A stretch of 64,000 nucleotides of DNA from Brevibacillus ruminantium (GTDB lineage Bacteria; Bacillota; Bacilli; Brevibacillales; Brevibacillaceae), in contig NZ_CP098755.1 in NCBI RefSeq assembly GCF_023746555.1, positions 3,049,001-3,113,000 on the forward strand. The letters run 5' to 3'. The translations under genes and the position numbers were made by a program. Position 1 is the first letter of the stretch, and each line of letters starts with the position of its first letter. Shown here one piece after another: positions 42,273 to 50,889 of the stretch. A model generated the notes under the pieces. The model saw only the letters and a list, made by a program, of their open reading frames with translations, was not told the DNA's origin and ran no database searches.

Positions 42273-43340
42273 CTAACATTTCGCGTGTGACTGGCGTCTT
42301 GCATAATGATCGAGTTGCCAGCCACGAAGCGTTGCCCTTTCTGCTGTCCTGCCGGTGATCAGCACAGGCGCGTCCCGCAGCTCTGCAAGTGATGCTGTTC
42401 CCAATGCCGTCATCGCCACTCTGATCTGATGATGCCAATGATCCACCTGTCGCAAGCATTCATCCATCGTCTTTGTTTGGACCAACCGGAGCATTGCACC
42501 TGCCATTCCAACAGCGGAAGCACCCAGTGCGATTGCTTTGACCACATCCAGACCGTTTCGTACCCCTCCTGTGGCCAGGAATGATACCCCTTTTCCCTGC
42601 CATGGCCGTGTCTCCAGCAAGCTCTCCGCCGTGGTAAATCCCCACTCTTCAAACATGGACATCTCCAGCGAATGACGCCGGTTCTCCACTTGGGCAAAGT
42701 TGGTACCGCCCCTCCCACCGACATCAATAATCGTAATCTCTGCTTCGACAAGCTGTTTGATCGTCTCGGCAGACATGCCAAAACCTACTTCTTTCACGAT
42801 AACGGGGACGGAGAGTTGTTGCTTGATCCGCTTGATATTCTCCAGATATCCGCGAAAATCACGGTCCCCTTCTGGCATCAATAGCTCTTGCATTACGTTC
42901 AGGTGGATTTGAATGGCGTTTGCTTCTACCATTTCCAAAGCGATTTGTGCCTGTTCCACTGTGGCCTCGGCTCCCAGGTTGGCAAAGATCAGACCGTCTG
43001 GATTTTCCTTCCGAACGATCTGATAACTGGGCAAGACAGATGGATCTCGAATCGCTGCCATCTGTGAACCCACAGCCATCGCCATTCCTTTTTCACGTGC
43101 GAGGATCGCCAGCTTTTGATTCACCTCTGTTGTAGCTTCCGCCCCACCGGTCATTGCGTTGATCAGAATCGGCGAAGAAATGGTAAACGGAGAAAGTGAT
43201 ACTTCTAATTTTGTGTTTCCATAAGATATATTCGGTAAACTGTTTGGAGGAAATGAAACATCGTCCCAGATGTTTTCCTGATCCATCCCTGTAGCCAGTG
43301 CATGCCGAATATGATCCAGTTTTCGCTGTGATCGATCCAT
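42273..43340 (-). CDS. fni: Type 2 isopentenyl-diphosphate delta-isomerase
   Basis: A 355-residue FMN- and NADPH-dependent enzyme interconverting IPP and DMAPP. RKLDHIRHAL near the N-terminus, NAMTGGAEATTEVN (about 62-75), VKEVGFGMS and DVGGRGGTNFAQVENRR (about 215-231) are type 2 IDI signatures. It supplies the isoprenoids used by hepS/hepT. ATG at 43338-43340 with GGGAGGG. Confidence 0.95.
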   Translation of the reverse strand: MDRSQRKLDHIRHALATGMDQENIWDDVSFPPNSLPNISYGNTKLEVSLSPFTISSPILINAMTGGAEATTEVNQKLAILAREKGMAMAVGSQMAAIRDPSVLPSYQIVRKENPDGLIFANLGAEATVEQAQIALEMVEANAIQIHLNVMQELLMPEGDRDFRGYLENIKRIKQQLSVPVIVKEVGFGMSAETIKQLVEAEITIIDVGGRGGTNFAQVENRRHSLEMSMFEEWGFTTAESLLETRPWQGKGVSFLATGGVRNGLDVVKAIALGASAVGMAGAMLRLVQTKTMDECLRQVDHWHHQIRVAMTALGTASLAELRDAPVLITGRTAERATLRGWQLDHYARRQSHAKC

Positions 43341-43363
43341 ATCCACCCTCCCTTTGATCGAGC

Positions 43364-43393
43364 AAAAAAGGGACACGCTTTCGCGCATCCCCC
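43364..43393 (-). terminator. Terminator after ypfD
   Basis: GGGATGCGC-GAAA-GCGTGTCCC (G-U and one mismatch) followed by TTTTTT on the minus strand. Confidence 0.7.
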
Positions 43394-43399
43394 GGTTTC

Positions 43400-44572
43400 T
43401 TACTTCAATTTGTCTTTCAGATCACCAAACAGCTCTCCAAGCGTGACTCCCAGCGGCTGGTTGTTTTCTTGCTGGAACTGTTGCTGTTCGCGCTTGCTTG
43501 CACGTTCTGCCTGCTCCACGCGATCCTCTTCAACGGCACGGATGCTGAGGCTGATGCGCTGTTCACTCGGTACGACATCCAGTACTTTCACCTGGACCTG
43601 CTGTCCTTCTTTCAGAACCTCACCCGGCGTGGAAACGCGGCGGTTCGCAATTTGTGAAATATGCACGAGACCTTCGATGCCCGGTGCTACTTCTACAAAT
43701 GCGCCAAAGGATACGAGGCGTTTCACTGTTCCGCTGACAACTTCTCCCGACTTGAATTTTTCAGCTGCTTCCGCCCAAGGTCCTGGTTGGGTATCCTTGA
43801 TGCTCAGGCTGATTCGTTCGTTGTCCTTGTCGACCTTGAGAACTTTTACCTGAACCTTGTCGCCCTCTTTTACCACGTCTGAAGGCTTCTCTACGCGGTT
43901 CCAGGCCAGCTCGGAAACGTGTACCAGACCGTCAACCCCGCCGATGTCTACGAATACACCGAAATCGGTCATCCGTTGAACGGTGCCTTCCAGCACTTGA
44001 CCCGGCTGCAGCTTATCCAGAATGGAGGCTTTTTGCTGTTTCGCCTCGTCTTCCAGAACCGCTTTATGGGAAAGGATTACTTTGTTCTTTTCCTTATCCA
44101 TTTCAACCACTTTCAAACGGAGAGTCTTGCCTTTGTAGTCGCTAAAATCTTCTACAAAATGGCGCTCTACCATCGAAGCCGGAATAAATCCACGGACACC
44201 CACGTCAACGACGAGGCCGCCCTTGACGATCTCCTTCACAGTCGCTTCAATCACTTCACCGGATGCCATTTTTTGCTCCAGGTCATTCCAGGAGGATTCC
44301 ATCGCTACGGCCTTTTTGGAGACGACCAGTTCCTCTTTTTCATCGTTCAGCTTGATTACTTTTACTTCAAAAGTGTCCCCGACGGCTACAACATCGGACA
44401 CTTTTTCCACATGCAACGGAGAAAGTTCACTGATCGGAATCAGCCCGTCGTATTTGTAACCTACGTCTACCAAAGCCTGTTTATCTTCTACCTTGGTAAC
44501 CGTAACCTTAACTACATCCCCCACGGAAACAGTTGTTGCATCCGTCAGGCTTACGTTGCTTTCTTCCATCAT
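43400..44572 (-). CDS. ypfD: 30S ribosomal protein S1 homologue (four S1 domains)
   Basis: A 390-residue RNA-binding protein with four S1/OB repeats (about 15-85, 102-168, 188-257, 274-343), each with the GxVxxV...GxVHVSEL-type pattern (GLIPISEL, GFIPASMV, GLVHVSEL, GLVHISQI), and an acidic/glutamine-rich tail. Firmicute homologues are shorter than the six-domain proteobacterial S1 and are not always essential. The first ATG of MMEE has GGAGG 8 nt upstream. An inverted repeat sits in the leader (44622-44706). Confidence 0.93.
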   Translation of the reverse strand: MMEESNVSLTDATTVSVGDVVKVTVTKVEDKQALVDVGYKYDGLIPISELSPLHVEKVSDVVAVGDTFEVKVIKLNDEKEELVVSKKAVAMESSWNDLEQKMASGEVIEATVKEIVKGGLVVDVGVRGFIPASMVERHFVEDFSDYKGKTLRLKVVEMDKEKNKVILSHKAVLEDEAKQQKASILDKLQPGQVLEGTVQRMTDFGVFVDIGGVDGLVHVSELAWNRVEKPSDVVKEGDKVQVKVLKVDKDNERISLSIKDTQPGPWAEAAEKFKSGEVVSGTVKRLVSFGAFVEVAPGIEGLVHISQIANRRVSTPGEVLKEGQQVQVKVLDVVPSEQRISLSIRAVEEDRVEQAERASKREQQQFQQENNQPLGVTLGELFGDLKDKLK

Positions 44573-44621
44573 GAGTAAAACCTCCTTCAATACCATCAAG
44601 TCCGAGCTTCTCAGGAAGGTA

Positions 44622-44706
44622 TTTAAAAAGGGAGGAAACCAAATGAGAGCATGATTTCGGGAAACAGGCTGCGCATGGATGGAGCCGGTTTGTCCTCCTT
44701 TTTAAA
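44622..44706 (-). promoter_or_regulatory. Large inverted repeat in the ypfD leader
   Basis: TTTAAAAAGGGAGGAAACC (44622-44640) and GGTTTGTCCTCCTTTTTAAA (44687-44706) are near-complementary around a 46-nt loop. On the minus-strand mRNA it lies 50 nt before ypfD and reads GGAGGACAAACC...GGTTTCCTCCCTTTTT, so it could act as an attenuator or hide the embedded GGAGG. The rest of the 268-nt gap holds a weak hairpin only. Confidence 0.45.
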
Positions 44707-44840
44707 CATCCTCTAAAAAAGAAGCGGGATCATGTATATTTGTAACTGCCGCCTTGTGGCAGACAGTTAGCTGACGAGCCAAGAAGTTCCAGTAAAGTTA
44801 GTATTCTACCCTTTGCTGATTCTATTCTGCCTTCTCATCA

Positions 44841-45428
44841 TCAATGTTGCTCCAACAGTGATTTGATGTGGCTCATGATCAGGTCCGTTGTCTCCCGCAT
44901 CGTCTCGGAGTCCGTTTTTCTTTCCCGATACTGGGAAATGTCAACCTGCTGTCCGTAAACGATCTTGATTGGGCGGAACAACTTGTATGGCCCCTTGATG
45001 GCCACGGGAATCACTGCTGCATTTGATTTCAGGGCAAACATCGAAACACCAGACAGGCCAGAGCCAAGCTCTCCACTCTTGCTGCGTGTGCCTTCCGGGA
45101 ATATTCCAAAGATTTTCCCCTCTTCAAGCAGTTTCAGTGTCGCGCGAATCGCGGCACGGTCACCTGCTCCTCTTTTGACGGGGAATGCTCCAAATTTGGT
45201 AATCAGAAAGGAAATGACCGGGATGCGAAACAGCTCTTCTTTTGCCATGAAGTGCACTTGTCTGTCAATACCGCTCCCAAGAAGCGGCGGGTCCCACAAA
45301 GAAATATGATTGCAACAAAGAATAACAGGGCCTTCCTTAGGTATATGTTCGGCACCTATCACTTGCCAACGATAAAAGACAGAAAAAATAAAACGGAAGA
45401 AGGCGCGAAATGAACGATAATAACTCAC
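44841..45428 (-). CDS. plsC: 1-acyl-sn-glycerol-3-phosphate acyltransferase
   Basis: A 195-residue membrane-associated acyltransferase forming phosphatidic acid. NHISLWDPPLL (about 37-47) is the HxxxxD catalytic motif and FPEGTRSKSG (about 112-121) binds the glycerol phosphate. The GTG start has GGGTGAA just upstream, inside the cmk end. It lies between cmk and ypfD as in Bacillus relatives. Confidence 0.93.
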   Translation of the reverse strand: MSYYRSFRAFFRFIFSVFYRWQVIGAEHIPKEGPVILCCNHISLWDPPLLGSGIDRQVHFMAKEELFRIPVISFLITKFGAFPVKRGAGDRAAIRATLKLLEEGKIFGIFPEGTRSKSGELGSGLSGVSMFALKSNAAVIPVAIKGPYKLFRPIKIVYGQQVDISQYRERKTDSETMRETTDLIMSHIKSLLEQH

Positions 45429-45431
45429 TGG

Positions 45432-46097
45432 CTATTCACCCGATCGCTTGCAGATTTCTAGGATCCGCTCCACCACTTGTGGAATGGTCATCCCGGTGGT
45501 ATCGATGAGAACAGCATCATCTGCCTGTCTGAGAGGAGCAACCTCCCTCTCCATGTCCCGCTTATCCCGCTCCGCAATCTCTGCTTCCAGGGCAGCGAGG
45601 TCTGTCTGATGTCCCTTCTGCAGCAATTCCTGCAATCTTCGTTCAGCTCGCTCACGGATGGAGGCAGTTAGAAAAATCTTCACTTCTGCATCGGGCAGTA
45701 CATGTGTACCGATGTCTCTCCCATCCATCACGACGTTGCCGGCAACTGCCAGCTCGCGCTGCAATACGAGCATTTGCTCGCGGACTGGTGCATAGCTTGC
45801 CACAACAGAAGCGAATTTGCTTACTTCGGGAGTCCGAATTCGATCTGTGACATCCTCATCGTTCCAAAAAATGTGTTGCTGGTTATCAGTATCTCGCTTC
45901 AGCGTGATGTGATTTTGTTTCAGCAAATCGGAAACGGCTTGTTCCGCTTCCACATCGACTTGCTTTGTAATCACAGCCCATGCCAATGCGCGGTACATCG
46001 AGCCGGTGTCGATGTATAGGTACTCCAACTGCTCTGCTACCAATTTGGCTACTGTACTTTTCCCTGCTCCCGCTGGGCCGTCTATTGCGATATTCAT
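45432..46097 (-). CDS. cmk: Cytidylate kinase
   Basis: A 221-residue P-loop kinase phosphorylating CMP and dCMP. IDGPAGAGKSTVAKLVAEQL (about 4-23) is the P-loop, YIDTGSMYRALAW (about 28) and DGRDIGTHVLP (about 123-133) bind CMP. RBS AGGTGAG; plsC starts 3 nt after its stop. Confidence 0.97.
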   Translation of the reverse strand: MNIAIDGPAGAGKSTVAKLVAEQLEYLYIDTGSMYRALAWAVITKQVDVEAEQAVSDLLKQNHITLKRDTDNQQHIFWNDEDVTDRIRTPEVSKFASVVASYAPVREQMLVLQRELAVAGNVVMDGRDIGTHVLPDAEVKIFLTASIRERAERRLQELLQKGHQTDLAALEAEIAERDKRDMEREVAPLRQADDAVLIDTTGMTIPQVVERILEICKRSGE

Positions 46098-46200
46098 TCT
46101 GTGCTCACCTGCTATGTACGAGTGCTGGAAAGAGATACAAACAAGAAAAGCTTCTGTCGAAGCCCCTTCATGCCTTTCTCAACTCTCTATGTTAAGTTTA

Positions 46201-46210
46201 ATAGTACCAT
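46201..46210 (-). promoter_or_regulatory. Extended -10 promoter of cmk
   Basis: ATGGTACTAT on the minus strand, about 105 nt before cmk. Confidence 0.4.
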
Positions 46211-46232
46211 AGTATGGAAGCATGCGCAAACC

Positions 46233-46415
46233 TTAAGGTTTATGCGAGACCCCCTCCAGCCTCTCTGTCTCCACTAGCACGGAGCGCGCCGGTTCTATCG
46301 TCAGCAGCAGCTCTCCTGCTATCAGCAAAAAAACACAGAGACAAATCAGGAGGATCAATCCTTTTTCCAAGCGGTTGGAAAATCGGGCAAAATGGCGGTT
46401 AAAGTCATCTTCCAT
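46233..46415 (-). CDS. ypfB: Small membrane protein YpfB
   Basis: A 60-residue protein with one long hydrophobic helix (about 18-40, LILLICLCVFLLIAGELLL) flanked by a basic N-terminal and acidic C-terminal part. Size and the cmk-ypfB-ypfA order identify it as YpfB. No function is known. It starts 24 nt after the ypfA stop, with GGGTGATT upstream. Confidence 0.75.
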   Translation of the reverse strand: MEDDFNRHFARFSNRLEKGLILLICLCVFLLIAGELLLTIEPARSVLVETERLEGVSHKP

Positions 46416-46439
46416 CCGGTAATCACCCTTTTGCTTTTG

Positions 46440-47123
46440 TTACTCCAGTACTCCCTTTTTTCTCATCTCCAGTTGTCTCTCGTAACAAGCACGGACGACC
46501 TTGGCCCGATCCGTTTCTCCAATGTGTGTGAACTTCACTGAAACCCATTGATGCTTGCCTTTTTCTCCGGGCGGCTTCACCCGAACGACTTCTCCTTCCC
46601 CGTAAGCGTGCATGATTTGACCCGCTTTATTTGGCAGAGAGAGCCAGATCATCAGCTTATCCTTCTCCATCAGGCGATAGGATTCCTCACAGGTAAAGGA
46701 TAGACCGCCACCGCTCAAATCTATGGTTCGCGCCAAAAAATGATACTGCCTGATCGAATCTTCCAGCCTGACCGCAATCTCTACGGATGTGTGAATGCGA
46801 AGATAGTCACGTCTTTGATTGCGTTTAACCGCCTCTTTTTGCGGAAGACTCATGTACAGCACCGGGATGTTTTCGTTCTGTCTCCCGATGACTGACGTAC
46901 GAAACTCATATCTGGAACCATCTTCGCCAATGTACCAAACATTGCACTGGGTACCCGCCTGCAAGGGAGCCATCCGTCCGGTTTTTTCACTGATCGGCAG
47001 TTCTATGACAGCGATGTCATCCCTCAGATCAGCTACCCTGGATTTTAATGTCTGATCCCTGTTCTCTTCCCAGTCATCGGCGAGGTCAAGGCGGATGGTT
47101 TGTCCGATTTTTGGCAGCATCAT
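46440..47123 (-). CDS. ypfA: PilZ-domain c-di-GMP receptor, MotI/YpfA-like flagellar brake
   Basis: A 227-residue protein with an N-terminal YcgR-like domain (about 1-95) and a C-terminal PilZ domain. The c-di-GMP motifs are RRDYLRI near residue 104 (RxxxR) and DLSGGGLSF near 137 (D/NxSxxG). In B. subtilis MotI binds MotA when loaded with c-di-GMP and stops the flagellum. GGGAGG lies ahead of the first ATG. Confidence 0.9.
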   Translation of the reverse strand: MMLPKIGQTIRLDLADDWEENRDQTLKSRVADLRDDIAVIELPISEKTGRMAPLQAGTQCNVWYIGEDGSRYEFRTSVIGRQNENIPVLYMSLPQKEAVKRNQRRDYLRIHTSVEIAVRLEDSIRQYHFLARTIDLSGGGLSFTCEESYRLMEKDKLMIWLSLPNKAGQIMHAYGEGEVVRVKPPGEKGKHQWVSVKFTHIGETDRAKVVRACYERQLEMRKKGVLE

Positions 47124-47177
47124 GGTATGTCTTTCCTCCCTTTTACTCCTCTTCTCTTCATTATAACGTCAGGAGGT

Positions 47178-47220
47178 AAAAAACAGCAAATGGGGAAAGC
47201 CGCAATTCTTCAGCTTTCCC
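47178..47220 (-). terminator. Terminator of ypeB
   Basis: GGGAAAGC-TGAAGAATTGCG-GCTTTCCC, then CATTTGCTGTTTTTT on the minus strand; the U-run is 9 nt past the stem. Confidence 0.6.
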
Positions 47221-47239
47221 TCTTCACTCTTGGCTCTTT

Positions 47240-48607
47240 TTATTCGGTTGCCCGGCTTTCCTTTCCGGTGGTCATCTTCACGATTTCTTCCTCTTCACCC
47301 GTGAGCGCATTAATGTACACTTTATAGGCATTGCCATCATAGCCACAGTTCATTTCCCAGCAGAGGACCTCGTTTCCATCATTTTTTCCTTCGATCAACG
47401 CCAAACGCTGATCTGTTACTTTTAAACCCGGGTTTACTTTTTTCTTCGCTTCTTCTGCTGTCAGCTTTGGCTTTGGCAAGGTTCTCGGCTTGTGATTAAA
47501 CAGGTACTCTGTCGAGTTAAAGCTGACCACTGTGCCGTTGTCCAGTGCAGTTTTCACGGTAACGGCATCCGGATAGATGCGCACCTTGTCCTTTTCCGGC
47601 ACAAAGGTGAGGACTGCCATCCCTTGGTAACCGTCCTTCTCTGCCACTACCATGTTGGAATAGCCATGCGCTTCCAGAAACTTTTTGGCGCTGGCTTCCG
47701 CTTGTTCCACACTCAGCCGGTGCTCTCCGACATTCCGTTCATTCATCAACCAGGCGACTTTACCTCCACGCTTGGTGACGTCCAAGTGGATCGGAGTGCC
47801 GGATTTTCCTGAAGTGATTCTGACACTGTAAGCGGAGTACTCCTCTGCCTTTCCATTCTGTTCCACTTCTACTTTTGCCTGTGACGGATGCACGCCTGTG
47901 AAATCAAGCGCAATTTTTTTCGCCTCTTCCAGCGAGACCGGCTTGCCATCGATCCCTTTGATCCGTTGCTTCTTCTTTTTGTCGAGACTTTGGATGCTGG
48001 TGCCCCAGTCTACCTCAGGGAATTCCTGTACGTTTTTCTCGATTGTTCGGAAGCCGTCAATAATCGTATTGTCGCTCTTCTTCTCATCCGAGGCCATTGC
48101 TGTCGCTACATCCATCCAACGCAAACGTTTATCGAGTACATTTGTCTGAACATGCCTTAGCTCTTTCTGGATTTTCTTGGAATTCTTGTGGAGACTTTTT
48201 AAGGTTGCATACTCCCTGTCTGTCAGCGGACTCTTTGCCAAATCACGAACCGCAACCCTGTAGGAGAAATCGGCTACATTGGAGAGAAATTCTTCCGTAT
48301 GGTTAAAGGGCATGAGCGTAAGCGGAAGCTGACCGACATCTGATCGGGCTGCGTAAGCAAGTCTCCATACATTGGTCAAAGACGGAGTCATTTGGTTTCT
48401 TGAATTAATGACCAAGGATTTTTCCAATTCATCGTGAAGCTTGTCAATATGGTAGGTCAAGTCATGAAAAGCCCGCTGATACTGGTTTTCTGCCTTGATT
48501 AGGATCGAGTTTTTCTCATTGTGCTCCTGGTATCCCCACACCCCTGCTCCTACTAGGCCAACCAGTGCTACAGGCAAGAGAATTCGTGCTGCTACTCCAT
48601 ATACCAT
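47240..48607 (-). CDS. ypeB: Germination protein YpeB
   Basis: A 455-residue protein with one N-terminal membrane helix (about 7-26), a long helical region (about 30-200) and C-terminal PepSY/YPEB repeats (the KKIALDFTGV, AEASAKKFLEAHGY and AEEAKKKVNPG segments near 225, 300 and 375). YpeB keeps the cortex-lytic enzyme SleB stable in the spore. The usual upstream partner sleB is not here. GGGGGGAA precedes ATG. Confidence 0.9.
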   Translation of the reverse strand: MVYGVAARILLPVALVGLVGAGVWGYQEHNEKNSILIKAENQYQRAFHDLTYHIDKLHDELEKSLVINSRNQMTPSLTNVWRLAYAARSDVGQLPLTLMPFNHTEEFLSNVADFSYRVAVRDLAKSPLTDREYATLKSLHKNSKKIQKELRHVQTNVLDKRLRWMDVATAMASDEKKSDNTIIDGFRTIEKNVQEFPEVDWGTSIQSLDKKKKQRIKGIDGKPVSLEEAKKIALDFTGVHPSQAKVEVEQNGKAEEYSAYSVRITSGKSGTPIHLDVTKRGGKVAWLMNERNVGEHRLSVEQAEASAKKFLEAHGYSNMVVAEKDGYQGMAVLTFVPEKDKVRIYPDAVTVKTALDNGTVVSFNSTEYLFNHKPRTLPKPKLTAEEAKKKVNPGLKVTDQRLALIEGKNDGNEVLCWEMNCGYDGNAYKVYINALTGEEEEIVKMTTGKESRATE

Positions 48608-48771
48608 GTTGTGTGATTCCCCCCTTCAATTCTTCGCGGCAAAAGTAGGTCACTTCGCACCTTGATAATCCTTGCTCCCACAAGCAAGCATCCTCCTTGG
48701 CATATCATTCAATCTTTGCATAGTGTTAGTGGAGCCGGAAATGTTTATGCACGAATGCGCCAAAGGCAAAC

Positions 48772-48812
48772 AAAAAAAGAACCGGCTATTTGCCGATTCT
48801 CCCGGTTCCCAC
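48772..48812 (-). terminator. Terminator after the 53-residue protein gene
   Basis: GAACCGG...CCGGTTC followed by TTTTTTTG on the minus strand, 35 nt after the small gene's stop. Confidence 0.75.
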
Positions 48813-48846
48813 AAAACCTGGAAATCCATGAAATTGGTTTCGGGGA

Positions 48847-49008
48847 TCAAGACTCCTCGTGGATCATGAAATGTCTATCGTTGTTGCATAGACACTGTTT
48901 AAAGCCGGTGTCCACCTCACCGGAAGGCTCTTTTCTGCCCCGAAGCGTAAATTTTTCTCCACAGACGTTGCAGCGAATGGTCACTTTCGTTCGTTGGTTC
49001 CTTGCCAC
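48847..49008 (-). CDS. Small four-cysteine protein, probable zinc ribbon (53 residues)
   Basis: Begins VARNQRTKVTIRCNVCGEKF and ends MIHEES. Two cysteine pairs, CNVC (13-16) and CLC (39-41), would form a small zinc knuckle. Support: GGAGGAG 6 nt before the GTG start, a terminator straight after, and position in the ypeB-prsW gap where nothing else is coded. No named family is recognised; basic residues around the first knuckle would suit nucleic-acid or ribosome binding. Confidence 0.65.
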   Translation of the reverse strand: MARNQRTKVTIRCNVCGEKFTLRGRKEPSGEVDTGFKQCLCNNDRHFMIHEES

Positions 49009-49028
49009 AAAGCTTCTCCTCCTTCGTA

Positions 49029-49703
49029 TTATTGTGGACGGGAAGTCAGGGTTTTAGAACCGAAATCATGAGCGCGCTGCACTTTTTTCAATCCCTGCCA
49101 CCATAACAGGAGCATAAAGGGAACAATAAACCAAAACCAGTAACGCGTCGTCAAGAAAATGGAATTGTACAATGCGTGCAGCAAAATTGGCAGGCAAAGG
49201 GAGGTCCATAAACGCCGGAGCTCCAGGACAGTGGAGCCGGAAAATTTGGCCTTGCCAAGGTAGTACCCCATCCATACACCAAACAGAGCATGGCTGGAGA
49301 CAGGCAAAAGCGCACGCCAAAAAGCAATGTCAACGCCATTGATCACCAAATAAAACAGGTTCTCCAGAGTCGCAAAACCAAGAGAAACAGCAACGGCATA
49401 AACGATTCCGTCATAAGGCTCATCAAATTCCACGTGTTTATATACAGTAAAATAAATGACCATCCACTTAAAAAATTCTTCTACCACCGCGGACTGGAAA
49501 ATACTGGCAAAAATTTCATTTTGCCAGTTCCACTCGGTCTGCATAATATATTGCAGAACCATGACCGGAAAAACCAAGAGAACTCCAAACAGGAAGGAAC
49601 GGATGACCAGGGAGATCGGCTCTGGCTCCAGATTGTCACGGAGATAAAAATAACTCAGGATGGCGATACCAGGGGCGATTGCCGCACCGATGACAGCAAG
49701 CAT
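49029..49703 (-). CDS. prsW: Intramembrane protease PrsW
   Basis: A 224-residue multi-spanning protease. The catalytic glutamates lie in VVEEFFKW (about 73-80) with GFATLENLFY (about 108) and SSHALFG (about 136) supplying the other conserved polar residues. In B. subtilis PrsW makes the site-1 cut of RsiW and so activates SigW. AAGGAG stands 11 nt upstream. The ECF pair at 8.2-9.4 kb could be one of its targets, which is speculation. Confidence 0.92.
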   Translation of the reverse strand: MLAVIGAAIAPGIAILSYFYLRDNLEPEPISLVIRSFLFGVLLVFPVMVLQYIMQTEWNWQNEIFASIFQSAVVEEFFKWMVIYFTVYKHVEFDEPYDGIVYAVAVSLGFATLENLFYLVINGVDIAFWRALLPVSSHALFGVWMGYYLGKAKFSGSTVLELRRLWTSLCLPILLHALYNSIFLTTRYWFWFIVPFMLLLWWQGLKKVQRAHDFGSKTLTSRPQ

Positions 49704-49737
49704 CTGAGTATTGCTCCTTTACATAGGACTGTATTCC

Positions 49738-49747
49738 ATCGTACCAT
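49738..49747 (-). promoter_or_regulatory. Extended -10 promoter of prsW
   Basis: ATGGTACGAT on the minus strand, about 35 nt before prsW. Confidence 0.4.
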
Positions 49748-49788
49748 GAATACTGGTGACTTGAAAACCCGTACAGGAGAGAGCGTTT

Positions 49789-50760
49789 ATGGAAAAGAAA
49801 ATTCTGGTTATTAATACGGGCGGTACCATCGCCATGTCAATAGATGAAAGTGAAAGGGTCAAACCGCTGGAAGAACACGCGGTGGAAAAAATCGGCCCCC
49901 TGCTTGAGCGCTATGCAGACGTTACGATGATCAATTATATTAACCTGCCCAGTCCTCATATTACACCGGAGATCATGAACCAGCTCCGCCTCTTTATTCA
50001 GCAGGAGCTGAGCCAGCACGGCTATGACGGTGTCGTGGTAACGCACGGGACCGATACCCTGGAGGAAACTGCCTATTTCCTCGATTTGACTCTGCCCATT
50101 ACCGTGCCGATCGTTCTGACAGGCGCGATGCGCAGCAGCAACGAACTGGGAGCAGACGGTCCTGTCAATTTGATCTCCGCCGTACGAACAGCAGCTGATC
50201 CGCAAAGTCGAAACAAAGGTGTGCTCGTGGTTTTCAACGATGAGATCCACGCCGCCAGACACGTGACCAAAACGCATACAAGCAATGTCGCTACTTTTCA
50301 ATCACCACAGTACGGCCCCATCGGAACTATTGCCAAGAAGCATGTCAGCTATCATCATGCGCCGCTGGACAGAGAGTATTATCCCGTTGCCAGCCCAACA
50401 GCCAATGTCCCGTTGATGAAGGCAGTAGCCGGAATGGACCCGAACTGGTTTCAGTATCTGATCGAACAGCCTGTGGATGGGTTGGTGCTGGAAGCCTTTG
50501 GATTGGGAAATCTGCCGCCTACGATCCTTCCCGCACTCCAAAAGCTGCTGGACAAAGGAATTCCCATCGTACTTGTCTCTCGCTGCTATAACGGGCAGGT
50601 TCAGGATGTGTACGACTATGATGGCGGCGGTCGTCAACTAAAGGAAATGGGCATGATCTTCGGAGGCGGCTTGAACGGGCAAAAGGCGCGTCTGAAGCTG
50701 ATGGTTGCCCTCGCCCAAACCAAAAACTTCGCCGAACTTCAACAACTCTTTGACCAATAA
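49789..50760 (+). CDS. Type I L-asparaginase
   Basis: A 323-residue enzyme hydrolysing asparagine to aspartate and ammonia. The two catalytic threonine motifs are NTGGTIAM (about 9-16) and VTHGTDTLEETAYFLDL (about 84-100); GAMRSSNELGADGP (about 112-125) is family-typical. No signal peptide, so it is cytoplasmic. AGGAGAG lies ahead of ATG. It converges on gudB; both would feed ammonia and carbon skeletons. Its terminator has been split by an insertion sequence. Confidence 0.93.
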   Translation: MEKKILVINTGGTIAMSIDESERVKPLEEHAVEKIGPLLERYADVTMINYINLPSPHITPEIMNQLRLFIQQELSQHGYDGVVVTHGTDTLEETAYFLDLTLPITVPIVLTGAMRSSNELGADGPVNLISAVRTAADPQSRNKGVLVVFNDEIHAARHVTKTHTSNVATFQSPQYGPIGTIAKKHVSYHHAPLDREYYPVASPTANVPLMKAVAGMDPNWFQYLIEQPVDGLVLEAFGLGNLPPTILPALQKLLDKGIPIVLVSRCYNGQVQDVYDYDGGGRQLKEMGMIFGGGLNGQKARLKLMVALAQTKNFAELQQLFDQ

Positions 50761-50763
50761 GCA

Positions 50764-50796
50764 AAAACCTCCTTGCTACCAAACAGCAAGGAGGTT
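50764..50796. terminator. Asparaginase/gudB terminator interrupted by the IS element
   Basis: AACCTCCTTGCT-ACCAAAC-AGCAAGGAGGTT is a perfect 12-bp stem-loop, but after the last TT comes the IS end rather than a U-run. The missing TTTT lies beyond the right IS end, at 52085-52090. On the minus strand the stem is followed by TTTTTGC, so that direction stays intact. Confidence 0.85.
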
Positions 50797-50889
50797 GGGA
50801 CTGACCCCATAACGTAAGACAAATTAAAACACCTTCAAGAGAATGCGACCATGTCGTAAGATATGGGGACAACTTGGAGGTGTTTTTCT

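Noticed and set aside
44650-44710. Seventeen-codon minus-strand frame in the ypfD leader after GGAGGACAAACC.
   Set aside because: The spacing of about 16 nt between the SD-like sequence and ATG is too long.
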